In this document: positions 9,259-17,245 of the stretch, piece after piece
How positions within the stretch are numbered: the first letter of the stretch is position 1
Layout: every line of letters starts with the position of its first letter
NCBI GenBank assembly: GCA_963730395.1
Contig: CAVSSK010000012.1
Location: 193,038-257,037 of the forward strand
Origin: Bog-473 sp963730395
GTDB lineage: Bacteria; Actinomycetota; Acidimicrobiia; Acidimicrobiales; RAAP-2
Reading direction: 5' to 3'
Length of the DNA: 64,000 nt
The notes under the pieces: generated by a model
The model's input: only the letters and a program-made list of their open reading frames with translations
Told to the model about the DNA's origin: nothing
Databases searched by the model: none
Program-made: the position numbers and the translations under genes

Positions 9259-10950
9259 TTATTTGCTCCTCTCGTTGGTGACGACGTGGTCCGCCCCGGT
9301 CGCGTGCCGCTCACGCAGCTCGCGCTTGAGCACTTTCCCGCTGGCATTGACCGGCAGCGCATCGACCAGCACGACGCTCCGGGGCACTTTGTAGTTGGCC
9401 ATGATCCCGCGCGACCAGCTGAGGATGGCGCGGCCCAGCCCCTCAGGGTCGTCCCGCCCGGTGGCGGGCGTGGCCGGGACGACGTAGGCGCAGCCCACCT
9501 CCCCCATCCGCCCGTCTGGGACGCCGACCACTGCGACCTGGGCCACCGCCTCGTGACCACGCAGGATGGCCTCGATCTCGGCCGGGTACGCGTTGAACCC
9601 GCCCACCACGTACATGTCCTTGACCCGGTCCGTGATGGTCACGTTGCCCTCGGCATCCATGACGCCGATGTCGCCGGTGTGCAGCCACCCGTCGACGTCG
9701 ATCGCCTCGGCTGTCGCGGCCTCGTTGTCCCAGTAGCCCGACATGACGGTGTAGCCCCGGACGACGATCTCCCCCGGCTCGCCGGTGGGGACCTCGTTGC
9801 CTTCGGCCACCGCCCGCACCTCGAGCCCGGGGATCGCACGGCCCGACGTGGCCGACACCACTCCGGGCGGATCGCTGCGGCGGCACATGGTGACGGTGCC
9901 GCAGGACTCGGTGAGACCGTAGGCGGTCAGGACCGTCTCGAAGCCGAGCTCGTCGCGCATCGCCTGCACGAGCTCGACGGGCACCACGGCCGCGCCAGTC
10001 ACCCCCAGCCGGAGGGACGAGAGGTCGTAGTCGGTGCGGCGAGGATCCGTCAGGAGGGTCTGGTACAAGGTGGGCGGCCCGGGCAGCACGTTGATGCGCT
10101 CGGAGCGGATGCGTGCCATCACGGCTGCGGCATCGAACACCGGCTCGGGCACCACGGTGGCACCGGCCATGAGGCAGGCCAGGATCCCGGCCTTGTAGCC
10201 GAAGGTGTGGAAGAAGGGGTTCACCACGAGGTAGCGGTCGCCGGCACCGAGGCCCACGATGGAAGACCAGGTCCCGAACGTGCGCAACGACTGGGCGTGG
10301 GTCGTTGCCGCACCCTTTGGGTGTCCGGTGGTGCCCGACGTGAAGATGAGGTCCGACACGTCGTCCGGCCCGACCGTCGCCGCCCGCGCCGCGGTGTCGG
10401 CGGCACTGACCCGCTCACCCGCGGCGAGGAATTCCTGGAGGCCGAGGATCGGGACCCCGGAGGGGCCCGAGGCGGAGGGGTCACCCTCGCCGCGCAGCAC
10501 GAGGATGCGGCCCAACGCGCCGGTGTCCTCGCCCGCCAGCAGGGAGGGGTAGTCGGCCCCGAGAAAGCCCCGGACCGTCAGCAGCGTCGTGGCGCCGGCG
10601 TTGCGCACGATGTAGGCCGCCTCGGCGCCCTTGAAGCGGGTGTTCAGCGGCACCAGCACCGCGCCGGTGCGCAGCGCGCCGAGCGCGGCCAGCATCCACT
10701 CGGCGCAGTTGGGCGCCCAGACCGCTACCCGCTCCCCCGCACCGACCCCCGCGGCCACGAAGCCGCGCGCGTAGCGGTCCACCTCGGGCGCCAGTTGGGC
10801 GTAGGTCAGACGCCGGTCGCCGTCGACCAGGGCCTCGATCGTCCCGTGACGCTGCGCGGCGTCGTCGACCAGCCGGGGCACCGTGCCCCAGGTCAGGTCG
10901 GCCCGCGGGTCCTCCTGCTCCGGCGGTGCCCCGCCGATCCCCCTGCTCAC
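9259..10950 (-). CDS. Acyl-CoA synthetase, FadD3-like
   Basis: AMP-forming ligase of 563 residues. The phosphate loop reads DLIFTSGTTGHPKGA near residue 200, then FHTFGYKAGILACLMAGAT, LTAYGLTESCGT, WLHTGDIGVMDAEGN and the catalytic lysine segment NASGKVLKREL at the C-terminus. The middle segments (FGYKAGILACL, LPGPPTLYQ, VTGAAVVPVELVQ) closely match mycobacterial FadD3, which activates HIP, the steroid CD-ring propionate, with CoA. The neighbours are FadE30-like and IpdF-like, the same set found in the KstR2 regulon. The GTG start overlaps the stop of the SDR gene (GTGA). Confidence 0.88.
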   Translation of the reverse strand: MSRGIGGAPPEQEDPRADLTWGTVPRLVDDAAQRHGTIEALVDGDRRLTYAQLAPEVDRYARGFVAAGVGAGERVAVWAPNCAEWMLAALGALRTGAVLVPLNTRFKGAEAAYIVRNAGATTLLTVRGFLGADYPSLLAGEDTGALGRILVLRGEGDPSASGPSGVPILGLQEFLAAGERVSAADTAARAATVGPDDVSDLIFTSGTTGHPKGAATTHAQSLRTFGTWSSIVGLGAGDRYLVVNPFFHTFGYKAGILACLMAGATVVPEPVFDAAAVMARIRSERINVLPGPPTLYQTLLTDPRRTDYDLSSLRLGVTGAAVVPVELVQAMRDELGFETVLTAYGLTESCGTVTMCRRSDPPGVVSATSGRAIPGLEVRAVAEGNEVPTGEPGEIVVRGYTVMSGYWDNEAATAEAIDVDGWLHTGDIGVMDAEGNVTITDRVKDMYVVGGFNAYPAEIEAILRGHEAVAQVAVVGVPDGRMGEVGCAYVVPATPATGRDDPEGLGRAILSWSRGIMANYKVPRSVVLVDALPVNASGKVLKRELRERHATGADHVVTNERSK

Positions 10951-11762
10951 GGGTGCTGGTTGCTCACGGAGATGACCTCTCCGGACATATAGGACGAGTA
11001 GTCACTGGCCAGGAAGACGATGACGTTGGCCACCTCCCAGGTCTCGGCCCCGCGCCCGAACAGCTCGCGCCGGCGCAGCACGGCAAGGTCCTCGTCGGGG
11101 ATCGAGCGGTTCAGGAACGGGTGCTCGGCCAGGCTGGGCGACACGGCGTTGACCCGCACCCCGGACGGCGCCGCCTCCGCTGCCGCACACCGCGTCAGGG
11201 CCATGACACCGGCTTTGGCCGCCGCGTAGTGCGCCTGACCCGGCTGCGCCCGCCAACCGAGGACCGATGCGTTGTTCACTATGACACCGCTCTTCTGCGG
11301 CAACAGCCGCTTCAGCGCGGCACGCGTGCAGCGGAACGTCCCGGTCAATGTGATGTCCAGCACCGTCGCCCACTGCTCGTCCGTCATGTCCACCAGGGGC
11401 ACGGTGCCGCCGAGCCCGGCGTTGTGCACGGCGACGTCGATGCGCCCGAATCGGGCTACCGCGCCGTCGTAGAGCGCGCCCACCTGCGCCTCGTCGCGCA
11501 CGTCACAGGCCAGCGCATGCACCCGTCCCGCATGACCCGCTTCTGCGGCGAGCTGCCCGGCCGTCTCATCGAGTCGCCGCTCGTGGGCGTCGGAAACCAC
11601 GACGGACGCGCCCTCCTCGAGGCAGCGCCTGGCCGTAGCCGATCCGATGCCCGTCCCGGCGGCCGCCGTCACGACGACGATCTTCCCCTCCAGCAACCCG
11701 TGACCGCCCGGCGGTGCTGGTGGCGGAGGCGGGTCGAAGGACGAATCGAGGCGTGTGCTCAC
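10947..11762 (-). CDS. Short-chain dehydrogenase, IpdF-like
   Basis: A 271-residue SDR with cofactor motif VVVTAAAGTGIGSATARR, catalytic Ser in VNNASVLGWRAQPG and Tyr/Lys in HYAAAKAGVMALTRC, ending FLASDYSSYMSGEVISVS. These blocks match mycobacterial IpdF, the oxidoreductase acting on 5-hydroxy-HIP-CoA in steroid ring C/D degradation, more closely than generic FabG. A proline-rich N-terminal leader of about 20 residues precedes the domain. The GTG start overlaps the acyl-CoA dehydrogenase stop, and its own stop overlaps the ligase start, so the three genes are translationally linked. Confidence 0.88.
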   Translation of the reverse strand: MSTRLDSSFDPPPPPAPPGGHGLLEGKIVVVTAAAGTGIGSATARRCLEEGASVVVSDAHERRLDETAGQLAAEAGHAGRVHALACDVRDEAQVGALYDGAVARFGRIDVAVHNAGLGGTVPLVDMTDEQWATVLDITLTGTFRCTRAALKRLLPQKSGVIVNNASVLGWRAQPGQAHYAAAKAGVMALTRCAAAEAAPSGVRVNAVSPSLAEHPFLNRSIPDEDLAVLRRRELFGRGAETWEVANVIVFLASDYSSYMSGEVISVSNQHP

Positions 11763-12964
11763 GCCACCCCTTTCGGTTCCGGCGGCAGGCCCAGCACCCG
11801 CTCGCCGATGATGTTGCGCTGAATCTGATTGGACCCACCGTAAATCGTCTCGGCGCGTGCGAAGAGGAAGGAGCGCTGCAGCTCACCTAGCCCGTACCCA
11901 TGGTTCTCCGGCCGCGGCTCCCCGTCGAGCACGGTCGCGGCCGGCCCCAGCATCTCCATGGCGAGCTCGCCGAGACGTCGATGCCAGCTCCCCCAGTAGA
12001 GCTTGGCGATGGAGGCCTCGGGCGGCGCCACCGGCCCGTCGACGCCCGAGAGGCTCCGCAGCGTGTTGTACCGCATGATCGTCAGCTCGATGTGGGCCTG
12101 GGCCAAACGCTGGCGCACGACCGGGTCGCGCGACCGTCCCTTCTCGCCCGCCAGTGCGACCACGCGGTCGAGCTCGCGGCGGAAACCCAACTGGTGGCCG
12201 AGCAGGGCCACGCCGCGCTCGAACGCGAGGGTGGCCAGCGCGACGCGCCAGCCGTCCCCCACGACCCCGACGACGTTGTCGGCCGCCGTGCGGGCGCCCT
12301 CGAAGAACACCTCGTTGAACTCGCTGGTCCGTGTGAGCTGGGTGATCGGACGGATCTCGACCCCGGGCTGGTCCATGGGCACCAGGAGATACGACAGACC
12401 CTTGTGCCGGGCGGAGCCGGGTTCCGTCCGGCAGACCACGAAGCACCAGTCCGCCTGGTGGGCCAGGGACGTCCAGACCTTCTGTCCCGTGACCACCCAT
12501 TCGTCGCCGTCGCGGACGGCCCGTGTCGAGACGTTGGCCAGGTCGCTTCCCGCGTCGGGCTCCGAGTAGCCCTGGCACCAGAGCTCCGAGCCCTGCCGGA
12601 TCGGCGGGAGGAAGCGCGCCTTCTGCTCGGGCGTCCCGTAGTGGATCAGGGTCGGGCCCAACAGGCCCTCGCCCATCACGTTCACCCGGCCCGGCGCTCC
12701 GGCCCGGGCGTACTCCTCGTTGAAGACGACCTGCTCGGTCATGGACGCGCCGCGGCCGCCGTACTCGTCCGGCCAGCCCAGGCAGGTCCAGCCTCCCTCG
12801 GCCAGCACCCGCTCCCAGCGCCGGCGCACCTCGAAGCCGAACGTCTCGTCACCCGAGCCGCCGCGGCCTCCGAGCTCGGCGAACTCGCCCACCAGGTGCT
12901 CCTCGAGGAACCGGCGGACCTCCAGCCGGAACGCCACGTCCTCGGGGCGATCACGAAGATCCAT
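11759..12964 (-). CDS. Acyl-CoA dehydrogenase, FadE30-like
   Basis: A flavin acyl-CoA dehydrogenase of 401 residues. Signatures include LWCQGYSEPDAGSDLA, QKVWTSLAHQADWCFVV, YLLVPMDQPGVEIRPI, EFNEVFFEGAR and the C-terminal IYGGSNQIQRNIIGERVLG. The protein is colinear with mycobacterial FadE30, a steroid ring-degradation dehydrogenase of the KstR2 regulon. As first gene of the FadE-SDR-FadD-ADH operon it would introduce a double bond into an acyl-CoA intermediate. The ATG lies 31 bp from a perfect inverted repeat that probably regulates the operon. Confidence 0.9.
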   Translation of the reverse strand: MDLRDRPEDVAFRLEVRRFLEEHLVGEFAELGGRGGSGDETFGFEVRRRWERVLAEGGWTCLGWPDEYGGRGASMTEQVVFNEEYARAGAPGRVNVMGEGLLGPTLIHYGTPEQKARFLPPIRQGSELWCQGYSEPDAGSDLANVSTRAVRDGDEWVVTGQKVWTSLAHQADWCFVVCRTEPGSARHKGLSYLLVPMDQPGVEIRPITQLTRTSEFNEVFFEGARTAADNVVGVVGDGWRVALATLAFERGVALLGHQLGFRRELDRVVALAGEKGRSRDPVVRQRLAQAHIELTIMRYNTLRSLSGVDGPVAPPEASIAKLYWGSWHRRLGELAMEMLGPAATVLDGEPRPENHGYGLGELQRSFLFARAETIYGGSNQIQRNIIGERVLGLPPEPKGVA

Positions 12965-12995
12965 CGCCCGGGAGCGTAGCCAAGCGGTGGCACGT

Positions 12996-13016
12996 GATCT
13001 GACGGGGCGTCAGATC
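12996..13016. promoter_or_regulatory. Perfect 9-3-9 inverted repeat, probable TetR-type operator
   Basis: The sequence is GATCTGACG, three G, then CGTCAGATC, a perfect dyad. It lies in the 135-bp divergent space between the FadE30-like gene (start 12964, minus) and the amidohydrolase gene (start 13100, plus), 31 bp from the former. TGACG-N3-CGTCA cores are typical of TetR-family operators, although no TetR gene is in the window. It does not resemble the published KstR2 box. Confidence 0.65.
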
Positions 13017-13099
13017 CTCGAGCGGCTCGGCGGGGCAGGTCCGTCCACGCCTGGAATACTCGCGGTGCGCCGCGCATCACGATCGCAGCGCGAAAGGGG

Positions 13100-14311
13100 G
13101 TGGCCGTGCCCTACTCGGAGGGGAGGGTCGTCCATGACGCCGACGCCCACATCATGGAGACGCCGACCTGGTTGCGCGACCACGCCGAGGCGGCCTTCCG
13201 TGACCGACTCCCGGTCCTGAGCTATCCGGGCGGCAACGAGCTGCGTCAGACCGGTGATCCCGCAGACCAACGGCGCGACCTCCGGGCGGCCTTCGAGAAG
13301 CTACGCGCCCGACACGCGTCGGCGGCGTACCGGGCCGACGAGGAAGCCGAGATCATGGCGCGCAAGAACTTTGCCGCCACCGGGTCCTTCATCGCCGAGG
13401 ACCGCCCCCGCGCCCTCGACCTGCTCGGGTTCTCGAGCCAACTCGTGTTCAACACGTTCCACAACGGGCGGCTGCACGACCTCGAGCACCGCGATGCCGA
13501 CCTCGCCTACGCCGCTGCCCGGGCCCACAACCGGGGCATGCTCGAATTCTGCTCGGTCGATCCCCGCTTGCTGCCATCGCTCTACGTCCCCCTGGTCGAC
13601 GCCGAGCGCGCGGTCGCAGCCACCCACGACGCACTGGACCAGGGTGCCGCCGCATTGTTGGTGGCATCGGGCTGCCCGCCGCGCTTCTCGCCCAGCCACA
13701 CCGACCTCTTCGGGGTCTGGGCCCAGGCCGAGGAGGCCGGCGTCCCGGTCGTCTTCCATGTGGGAGGGACGGGCACTCTCATCGACCCCAATTACTTCGT
13801 CAACGGCAAACCGGTCCCGCCCGACTTCCACGGCGGCGAGGAGAACTTCCGCTCGGTCGACTACATGGGCATCCCCGTGCCGCCCGCCCAGACCCTGGCG
13901 ACGCTCATCTTCGACGGGGTCCTCGAGCGCTTCGGCGATCTCCGTGTCGGCGTGATCGAGCAGGGTGCCGTCTGGGTCCCGTCGTGGCTGCGCCAGATGG
14001 AGTCCGCCTTCGAGGCGTTCCACCGTCACGAGGAGCGCCTGCAGGCTCTCCCGCTCCGGCCGACTGACTACGTGCACCGCCAGGTCCGCTTCACGCCCTA
14101 CCCGACCGAGGACGTCGGCTGGATCGTCGCCGAAGCCGGCGCCGACCTGGTGATGTTCTCCTCCGACTATCCCCACGTCGAAGGCGGCCGCAAGCCCTTG
14201 GAGCGCTTCGAGGCGTCGCTCGGTGACGCCGGCGAGGACGTGCGCCGCCAGTTCTACGCCGACAATTTCCTGTTTCTCATGGGCAGAGCGGCAGCTCGTC
14301 TGGCCGCATGA
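13100..14311 (+). CDS. Amidohydrolase family 2 (ACMSD-like) metal-dependent hydrolase
   Basis: A 403-residue TIM-barrel protein. The N-terminal metal motif reads VVHDADAHIMETPTW (D-x-H), a mid-protein His is in VVFHVGGTGTL, and the C-terminal metal and active-site segment is MFSSDYPHVEGGRKPLERF. These are features of the ACMSD-like amidohydrolase-2 family, which includes decarboxylases and hydrolases. The gene diverges from the FadE30-like operon across the 12996-13016 operator, so a role in the same catabolic pathway is likely but unproven. GTG 13100 is preceded by a GAAAGGGG ribosome site; another in-frame GTG lies at 13106. Confidence 0.85.
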   Translation: MAVPYSEGRVVHDADAHIMETPTWLRDHAEAAFRDRLPVLSYPGGNELRQTGDPADQRRDLRAAFEKLRARHASAAYRADEEAEIMARKNFAATGSFIAEDRPRALDLLGFSSQLVFNTFHNGRLHDLEHRDADLAYAAARAHNRGMLEFCSVDPRLLPSLYVPLVDAERAVAATHDALDQGAAALLVASGCPPRFSPSHTDLFGVWAQAEEAGVPVVFHVGGTGTLIDPNYFVNGKPVPPDFHGGEENFRSVDYMGIPVPPAQTLATLIFDGVLERFGDLRVGVIEQGAVWVPSWLRQMESAFEAFHRHEERLQALPLRPTDYVHRQVRFTPYPTEDVGWIVAEAGADLVMFSSDYPHVEGGRKPLERFEASLGDAGEDVRRQFYADNFLFLMGRAAARLAA

Positions 14312-14386
14312 GCACCGGCCGGCCGACTGCCCTCCCGCGTCAGACACCCCCTGAGCGCAAATGTCACGACCGAGGAGAGGATCGAC

Positions 14387-14839
14387 ATGTTCACCCGCAG
14401 GTCACGCAAGCGTGACGAGACGGAGTACGAGGTCGCCAAGAGCGACGAGGAATGGCGGGAGCAGCTGTCGAGCGAGGTCTACGCCGTGCTCCGGCGGGCC
14501 GGCACCGAGGCGCCGTGGTCCGGAGAGCTGCTCCACGTGGACGGCCACGGGGTGTTCCGCTGTGCCGGCTGCGGTGCCGAGCTGTTCGACACCGATGCCA
14601 AATTCGATTCGGGGACGGGCTGGCCCAGCTTCGACCGGGCCCGGTCGGCGGGCACCGTCGTCGAACGGGCCGACCGGGGCTTCGGCACGACCAGGACCGA
14701 GATCCACTGCGCACGCTGCGGCGGCCACCTCGGCCACGTGTTCCCCGACGGCCCCACCGACACCCGGCTGCGCTACTGCGTCAACTCGCTCTCGCTGACC
14801 TACGACCGGGATGGCGGGGAGGATCAGGCCGGGGGCTGA
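14387..14839 (+). CDS. msrB: Peptide-methionine (R)-S-oxide reductase MsrB
   Basis: MsrB reduces the R-epimer of methionine sulfoxide in oxidised proteins. The 150-residue protein shows both zinc pairs (CAGC and CARC), the GTGWPSF motif, the catalytic cysteine in RYCVNSLSL and the GGHLGHVFPDGP segment. ATG 14387 follows a GAGAGG ribosome site. It overlaps the end of the convergent small gene on the other strand by 16 bp. Confidence 0.95.
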   Translation: MFTRRSRKRDETEYEVAKSDEEWREQLSSEVYAVLRRAGTEAPWSGELLHVDGHGVFRCAGCGAELFDTDAKFDSGTGWPSFDRARSAGTVVERADRGFGTTRTEIHCARCGGHLGHVFPDGPTDTRLRYCVNSLSLTYDRDGGEDQAGG

Positions 14840-15158
14840 CTCTCCGTCAGACGCCCTTCGACTGCTCCGAAGAGCGCCTCGAGGCGAGACGCCTCGGCGC
14901 CGAGCCCGAGTCGGCGCAGCAGCGAGCCACCGAGGGCGAGCGCGCCGCAGATCTCGACCACCTCGTCCCGCAGGAAGTCGATCGCGGTCCCTGACGCCCC
15001 CGGGACCGGAGCACGATCAGCACTCCGGTCCCGAGAGCCAGCGCCACCGACGTCACGACCCAGCAGGTCTCCGGGTGGGCCGCCGTCCTGGACAGGAGGT
15101 TCGCGGCGATCCTGGGCGCGGCCGGCCACCCCGCAGTGACGATCAACCACGGCGACAT
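14824..15158 (-). CDS. Small putative membrane protein, probably one gene with a frameshift
   Basis: From ATG 15158 one frame encodes MSPWLIVTAGWPAAP and a hydrophobic helix (WVVTSVALALGTGVLIVL). Near 14993 the reading continues in the next frame as GTAIDFLRDEVVEICGALAL and LRRLGLGAEASRLEALFG up to the stop at 14824. Both halves have normal composition for this genome, while the continuations in their own frames are Arg/Pro-rich shadows. I therefore read it as one approximately 110-residue protein interrupted by a one-base error. No family is recognised. Confidence 0.4.
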
Positions 15159-15584
15159 TCACGCCTCGACCGGCGTGGCCTCGGACGCGGCCTCTTCACC
15201 GGCGTCGGCCTGGGTGGACGCGCCCCGGCGCTCCACCCGCTGCACGTCTGCCGTGGCGAAGCGGAGGCTCGGGCCAACCTCGTCCGCTGTGATCTCGACC
15301 TTGGAGCGGTGCTCGCCCTCCTCGGTCTCCCAGGTGCGTTGCTCCAGTCGCCCCGTGACCACCACACGCATGCCCTTGGTCAGACTGAGCGCCACGTTCT
15401 CCGCCAGGTCCCGCCAGCAGATGACGTCGAAGAAGGACGTCGACTCCTGCCACTCCTGGGTGGTCCGGTCCTGCCAGCGGCGGTTGACCGCGACGCCGAG
15501 CTGGGCCGTCGCCAGTCCCTCCCGCGTGTAGCGGATCTCCGGCTCGCGGGTCAGGTTCCCGGTGATCGTCGTGGTGTTGGCCAT
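15159..15584 (-). CDS. ssb: Single-stranded DNA-binding protein (short paralogue)
   Basis: The 141-residue protein starts MANTTTITGNLTREPEIRYT and contains the OB-fold blocks LGVAVNRRWQDRT, STSFFDVICWRDLAENV, GMRVVVTGRLEQRTWETEEG and KVEITADEVGPSLRFA. The tail is Glu/Ala-rich and lacks the acidic DDDIPF-type end of housekeeping SSB, so this may be the accessory SsbB-type protein of actinobacteria. ATG 15584 is chosen over the longer open frame because it gives the canonical N-terminus and has a GGAGA ribosome site. Confidence 0.92.
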   Translation of the reverse strand: MANTTTITGNLTREPEIRYTREGLATAQLGVAVNRRWQDRTTQEWQESTSFFDVICWRDLAENVALSLTKGMRVVVTGRLEQRTWETEEGEHRSKVEITADEVGPSLRFATADVQRVERRGASTQADAGEEAASEATPVEA

Positions 15585-15702
15585 TGTCTCTCCTGCCTTT
15601 CGTCGGGCCCGCCGTCGGGGGGCGCGAGCCAGCATGGGGAGCACGGCTTGCCGCAAACCTTGCCGCCAACCTCACCGTGGTCGGTTCCGCTACCGGGTCC
15701 TC

Positions 15703-15948
15703 TCAGGGCTTCGGCTTCATCCCCAGGCAGCGCAAGACGAATGATCCGAAGCGATTCGGCGGCTCATTGTGATGATGGTCCGCCGAGTGCCCGTAGCGCG
15801 ACCCGAAGGGCCCCCCACTGTTGCCCGTGAGGCCGGCAGCGGGGATCGAATTGGGCTCCTCGTACTTGGGCACCTTGGCCAGCCGGCGCTTCTGCTTCCT
15901 CGGTTTGTCGCCGGCTCGCCCCATGGGGACAGTCTGGCCCATGGCCAC
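15703..15948 (-). CDS. Small basic hypothetical protein
   Basis: An open frame of up to 81 residues on the reverse strand (ATG alternatives at 15942 and 15924). The protein is Lys/Arg-rich at the start (RAGDKPRKQKRRLAKVPKYE) and Gly/His-rich later (GLTGNSGGPFGSRYGHSADH), a composition unlike the Arg/Pro shadows nearby. It sits between ssb and a divergent lipoprotein gene. No family is recognised and no clear ribosome site decides the start. Confidence 0.5.
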   Translation of the reverse strand: MAMGQTVPMGRAGDKPRKQKRRLAKVPKYEEPNSIPAAGLTGNSGGPFGSRYGHSADHHHNEPPNRFGSFVLRCLGMKPKP

Positions 15949-15986
15949 GAGACACGCCGGCGGTTCCCGCGACGGGGTATGGGAGC

Positions 15987-16679
15987 ATGAGCGCGGTGCT
16001 CACGATGCCCGGCCGGCCCGCCTGCTTCGCTGCGATCGCCCTGCTCGCCCTCGCCCTCTCGTCGTGCAGCAGCTCCCCGGGCTCGCCCACCGTGGGGACG
16101 ATCTCGACGACCACCACCAGTACAGCAGGAGCCACGGAGCCGTCGACCGCGACGTCGACGACCGCCCCGGGCACCCAAGAGGTGCGCTTCGATCCTTTTT
16201 CGGCCCAGGGAACGTTGCTGCCCACCGAACAGGTGACGGTGAGGGTGTCAGGCACGTGCGTGGCGCCCGGCGTGGCCGGCTCGAGCTCGTACCGCTGCTT
16301 CGCACAACCCGGCTCGGCGATCTACGACCCCTGCTTCGCCCCACCCGGCGCCACGAGCGGGACCATCGAGTGCATCGCCGACCCCGTCGCCCCCGAGGTG
16401 GTCGAACTCCATGCCGGCGCCCTGCCACAAGCCCCACCGGGCGCGCCGGCCACACGGCCGTGGGCCATGCAGCTGGCCAATGGGCAGGTCTGCATCCTCG
16501 TGGCGGCTGCATGGGGCGGACTCGGCCCGTTCGCCTGCCCCACCCCCGGCGCGACCGGTTCGGCCGCCGACTGCCACATCCCCCGACCGGCAGACCCCTG
16601 GTGGAGCACGGCCTGCCAGGCTCAGGAGAGCGCGACGAGTGCATTCACAGCCGATCGGGTCGTCAAGGTCTGGACGTGA
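15987..16679 (+). CDS. Secreted lipoprotein of unknown function
   Basis: A 230-residue protein with a signal peptide (CFAAIALLALALSSC) whose lipobox is LSSC at about residue 27. A Thr/Ser/Ala-rich linker follows to residue 65. The remaining domain contains about seven further cysteines (for example VSGTCVAPG, SSYRCFAQPG, YDPCFAPPG, GTIECIADP), suggesting disulfide bonds outside the membrane. It is anchored in the outer face of the membrane by lipidation. No domain family is recognised. Confidence 0.8.
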   Translation: MSAVLTMPGRPACFAAIALLALALSSCSSSPGSPTVGTISTTTTSTAGATEPSTATSTTAPGTQEVRFDPFSAQGTLLPTEQVTVRVSGTCVAPGVAGSSSYRCFAQPGSAIYDPCFAPPGATSGTIECIADPVAPEVVELHAGALPQAPPGAPATRPWAMQLANGQVCILVAAAWGGLGPFACPTPGATGSAADCHIPRPADPWWSTACQAQESATSAFTADRVVKVWT

Positions 16680-16690
16680 CGCGCCGACGC

Positions 16691-16963
16691 TCAGCCCCGT
16701 CCCTTCGTCCGCTGGCGCCCACCGATGACGTATGCCACGGCACCGCACACGAGCGAACCCACGATGACGTAGCGCACGATCGCCGTCTCGAGCGATGTCG
16801 GCGAGCCGCTCGAGCTGATCTCCGCGAAACCGCCGCCGATCACCAGCGCCGCCGCCGCGAGCGCAAATGAGAACAGCGAGACCTTGCGGGGGAGGTTGCA
16901 CAAGAACCGCGACTGGGACCGGTCCGGACCCGATCCATTGGACACGGGGCCGCTACGGCTCAC
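16691..16963 (-). CDS. Small two-helix membrane protein
   Basis: From GTG 16963 the reverse strand encodes about 90 residues: a polar N-terminus, then VSLFSFALAAAALVIGGGF and AIVRYVIVGSLVCGAVAYVI as two likely membrane helices, ending in basic GGRQRTKGRG. The frame is open upstream, but the extra sequence is Arg/Pro-rich and probably not translated. It converges with the lipoprotein gene (11-bp gap). Function unknown. Confidence 0.5.
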   Translation of the reverse strand: MSRSGPVSNGSGPDRSQSRFLCNLPRKVSLFSFALAAAALVIGGGFAEISSSGSPTSLETAIVRYVIVGSLVCGAVAYVIGGRQRTKGRG

Positions 16964-17245
16964 GCGCCGGCCCCCGCGGGGGCCCGTCGGCCACGGGGAG
17001 GGCGTCGTCGAGCGCGGTCCGGGAGCGCTCACCGCCGAGGACGCTCGGGCAATGGAGTGCAATCGCGAGCTGGTCGGCCATCGTCGCGAGATGCTAGGCG
17101 GGGACTCGATCGCTGCGTCCTCATCGAGATCGCCCAACGGAGGGCCAGCTTCCGCTCGGGACCTCGTGGTCCAGAGCGCGATGCTCCGGCACCGCAACCC
17201 AATGGCACCCTGACGCGCCCGATCACCGGGTAGGTTGCCCTCCCT

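Noticed and set aside
12996..13016. Interpreting the dyad as a KstR2 binding site
   Set aside because: The published KstR2 consensus has CAAG/CTTG half-sites, which are not present here.
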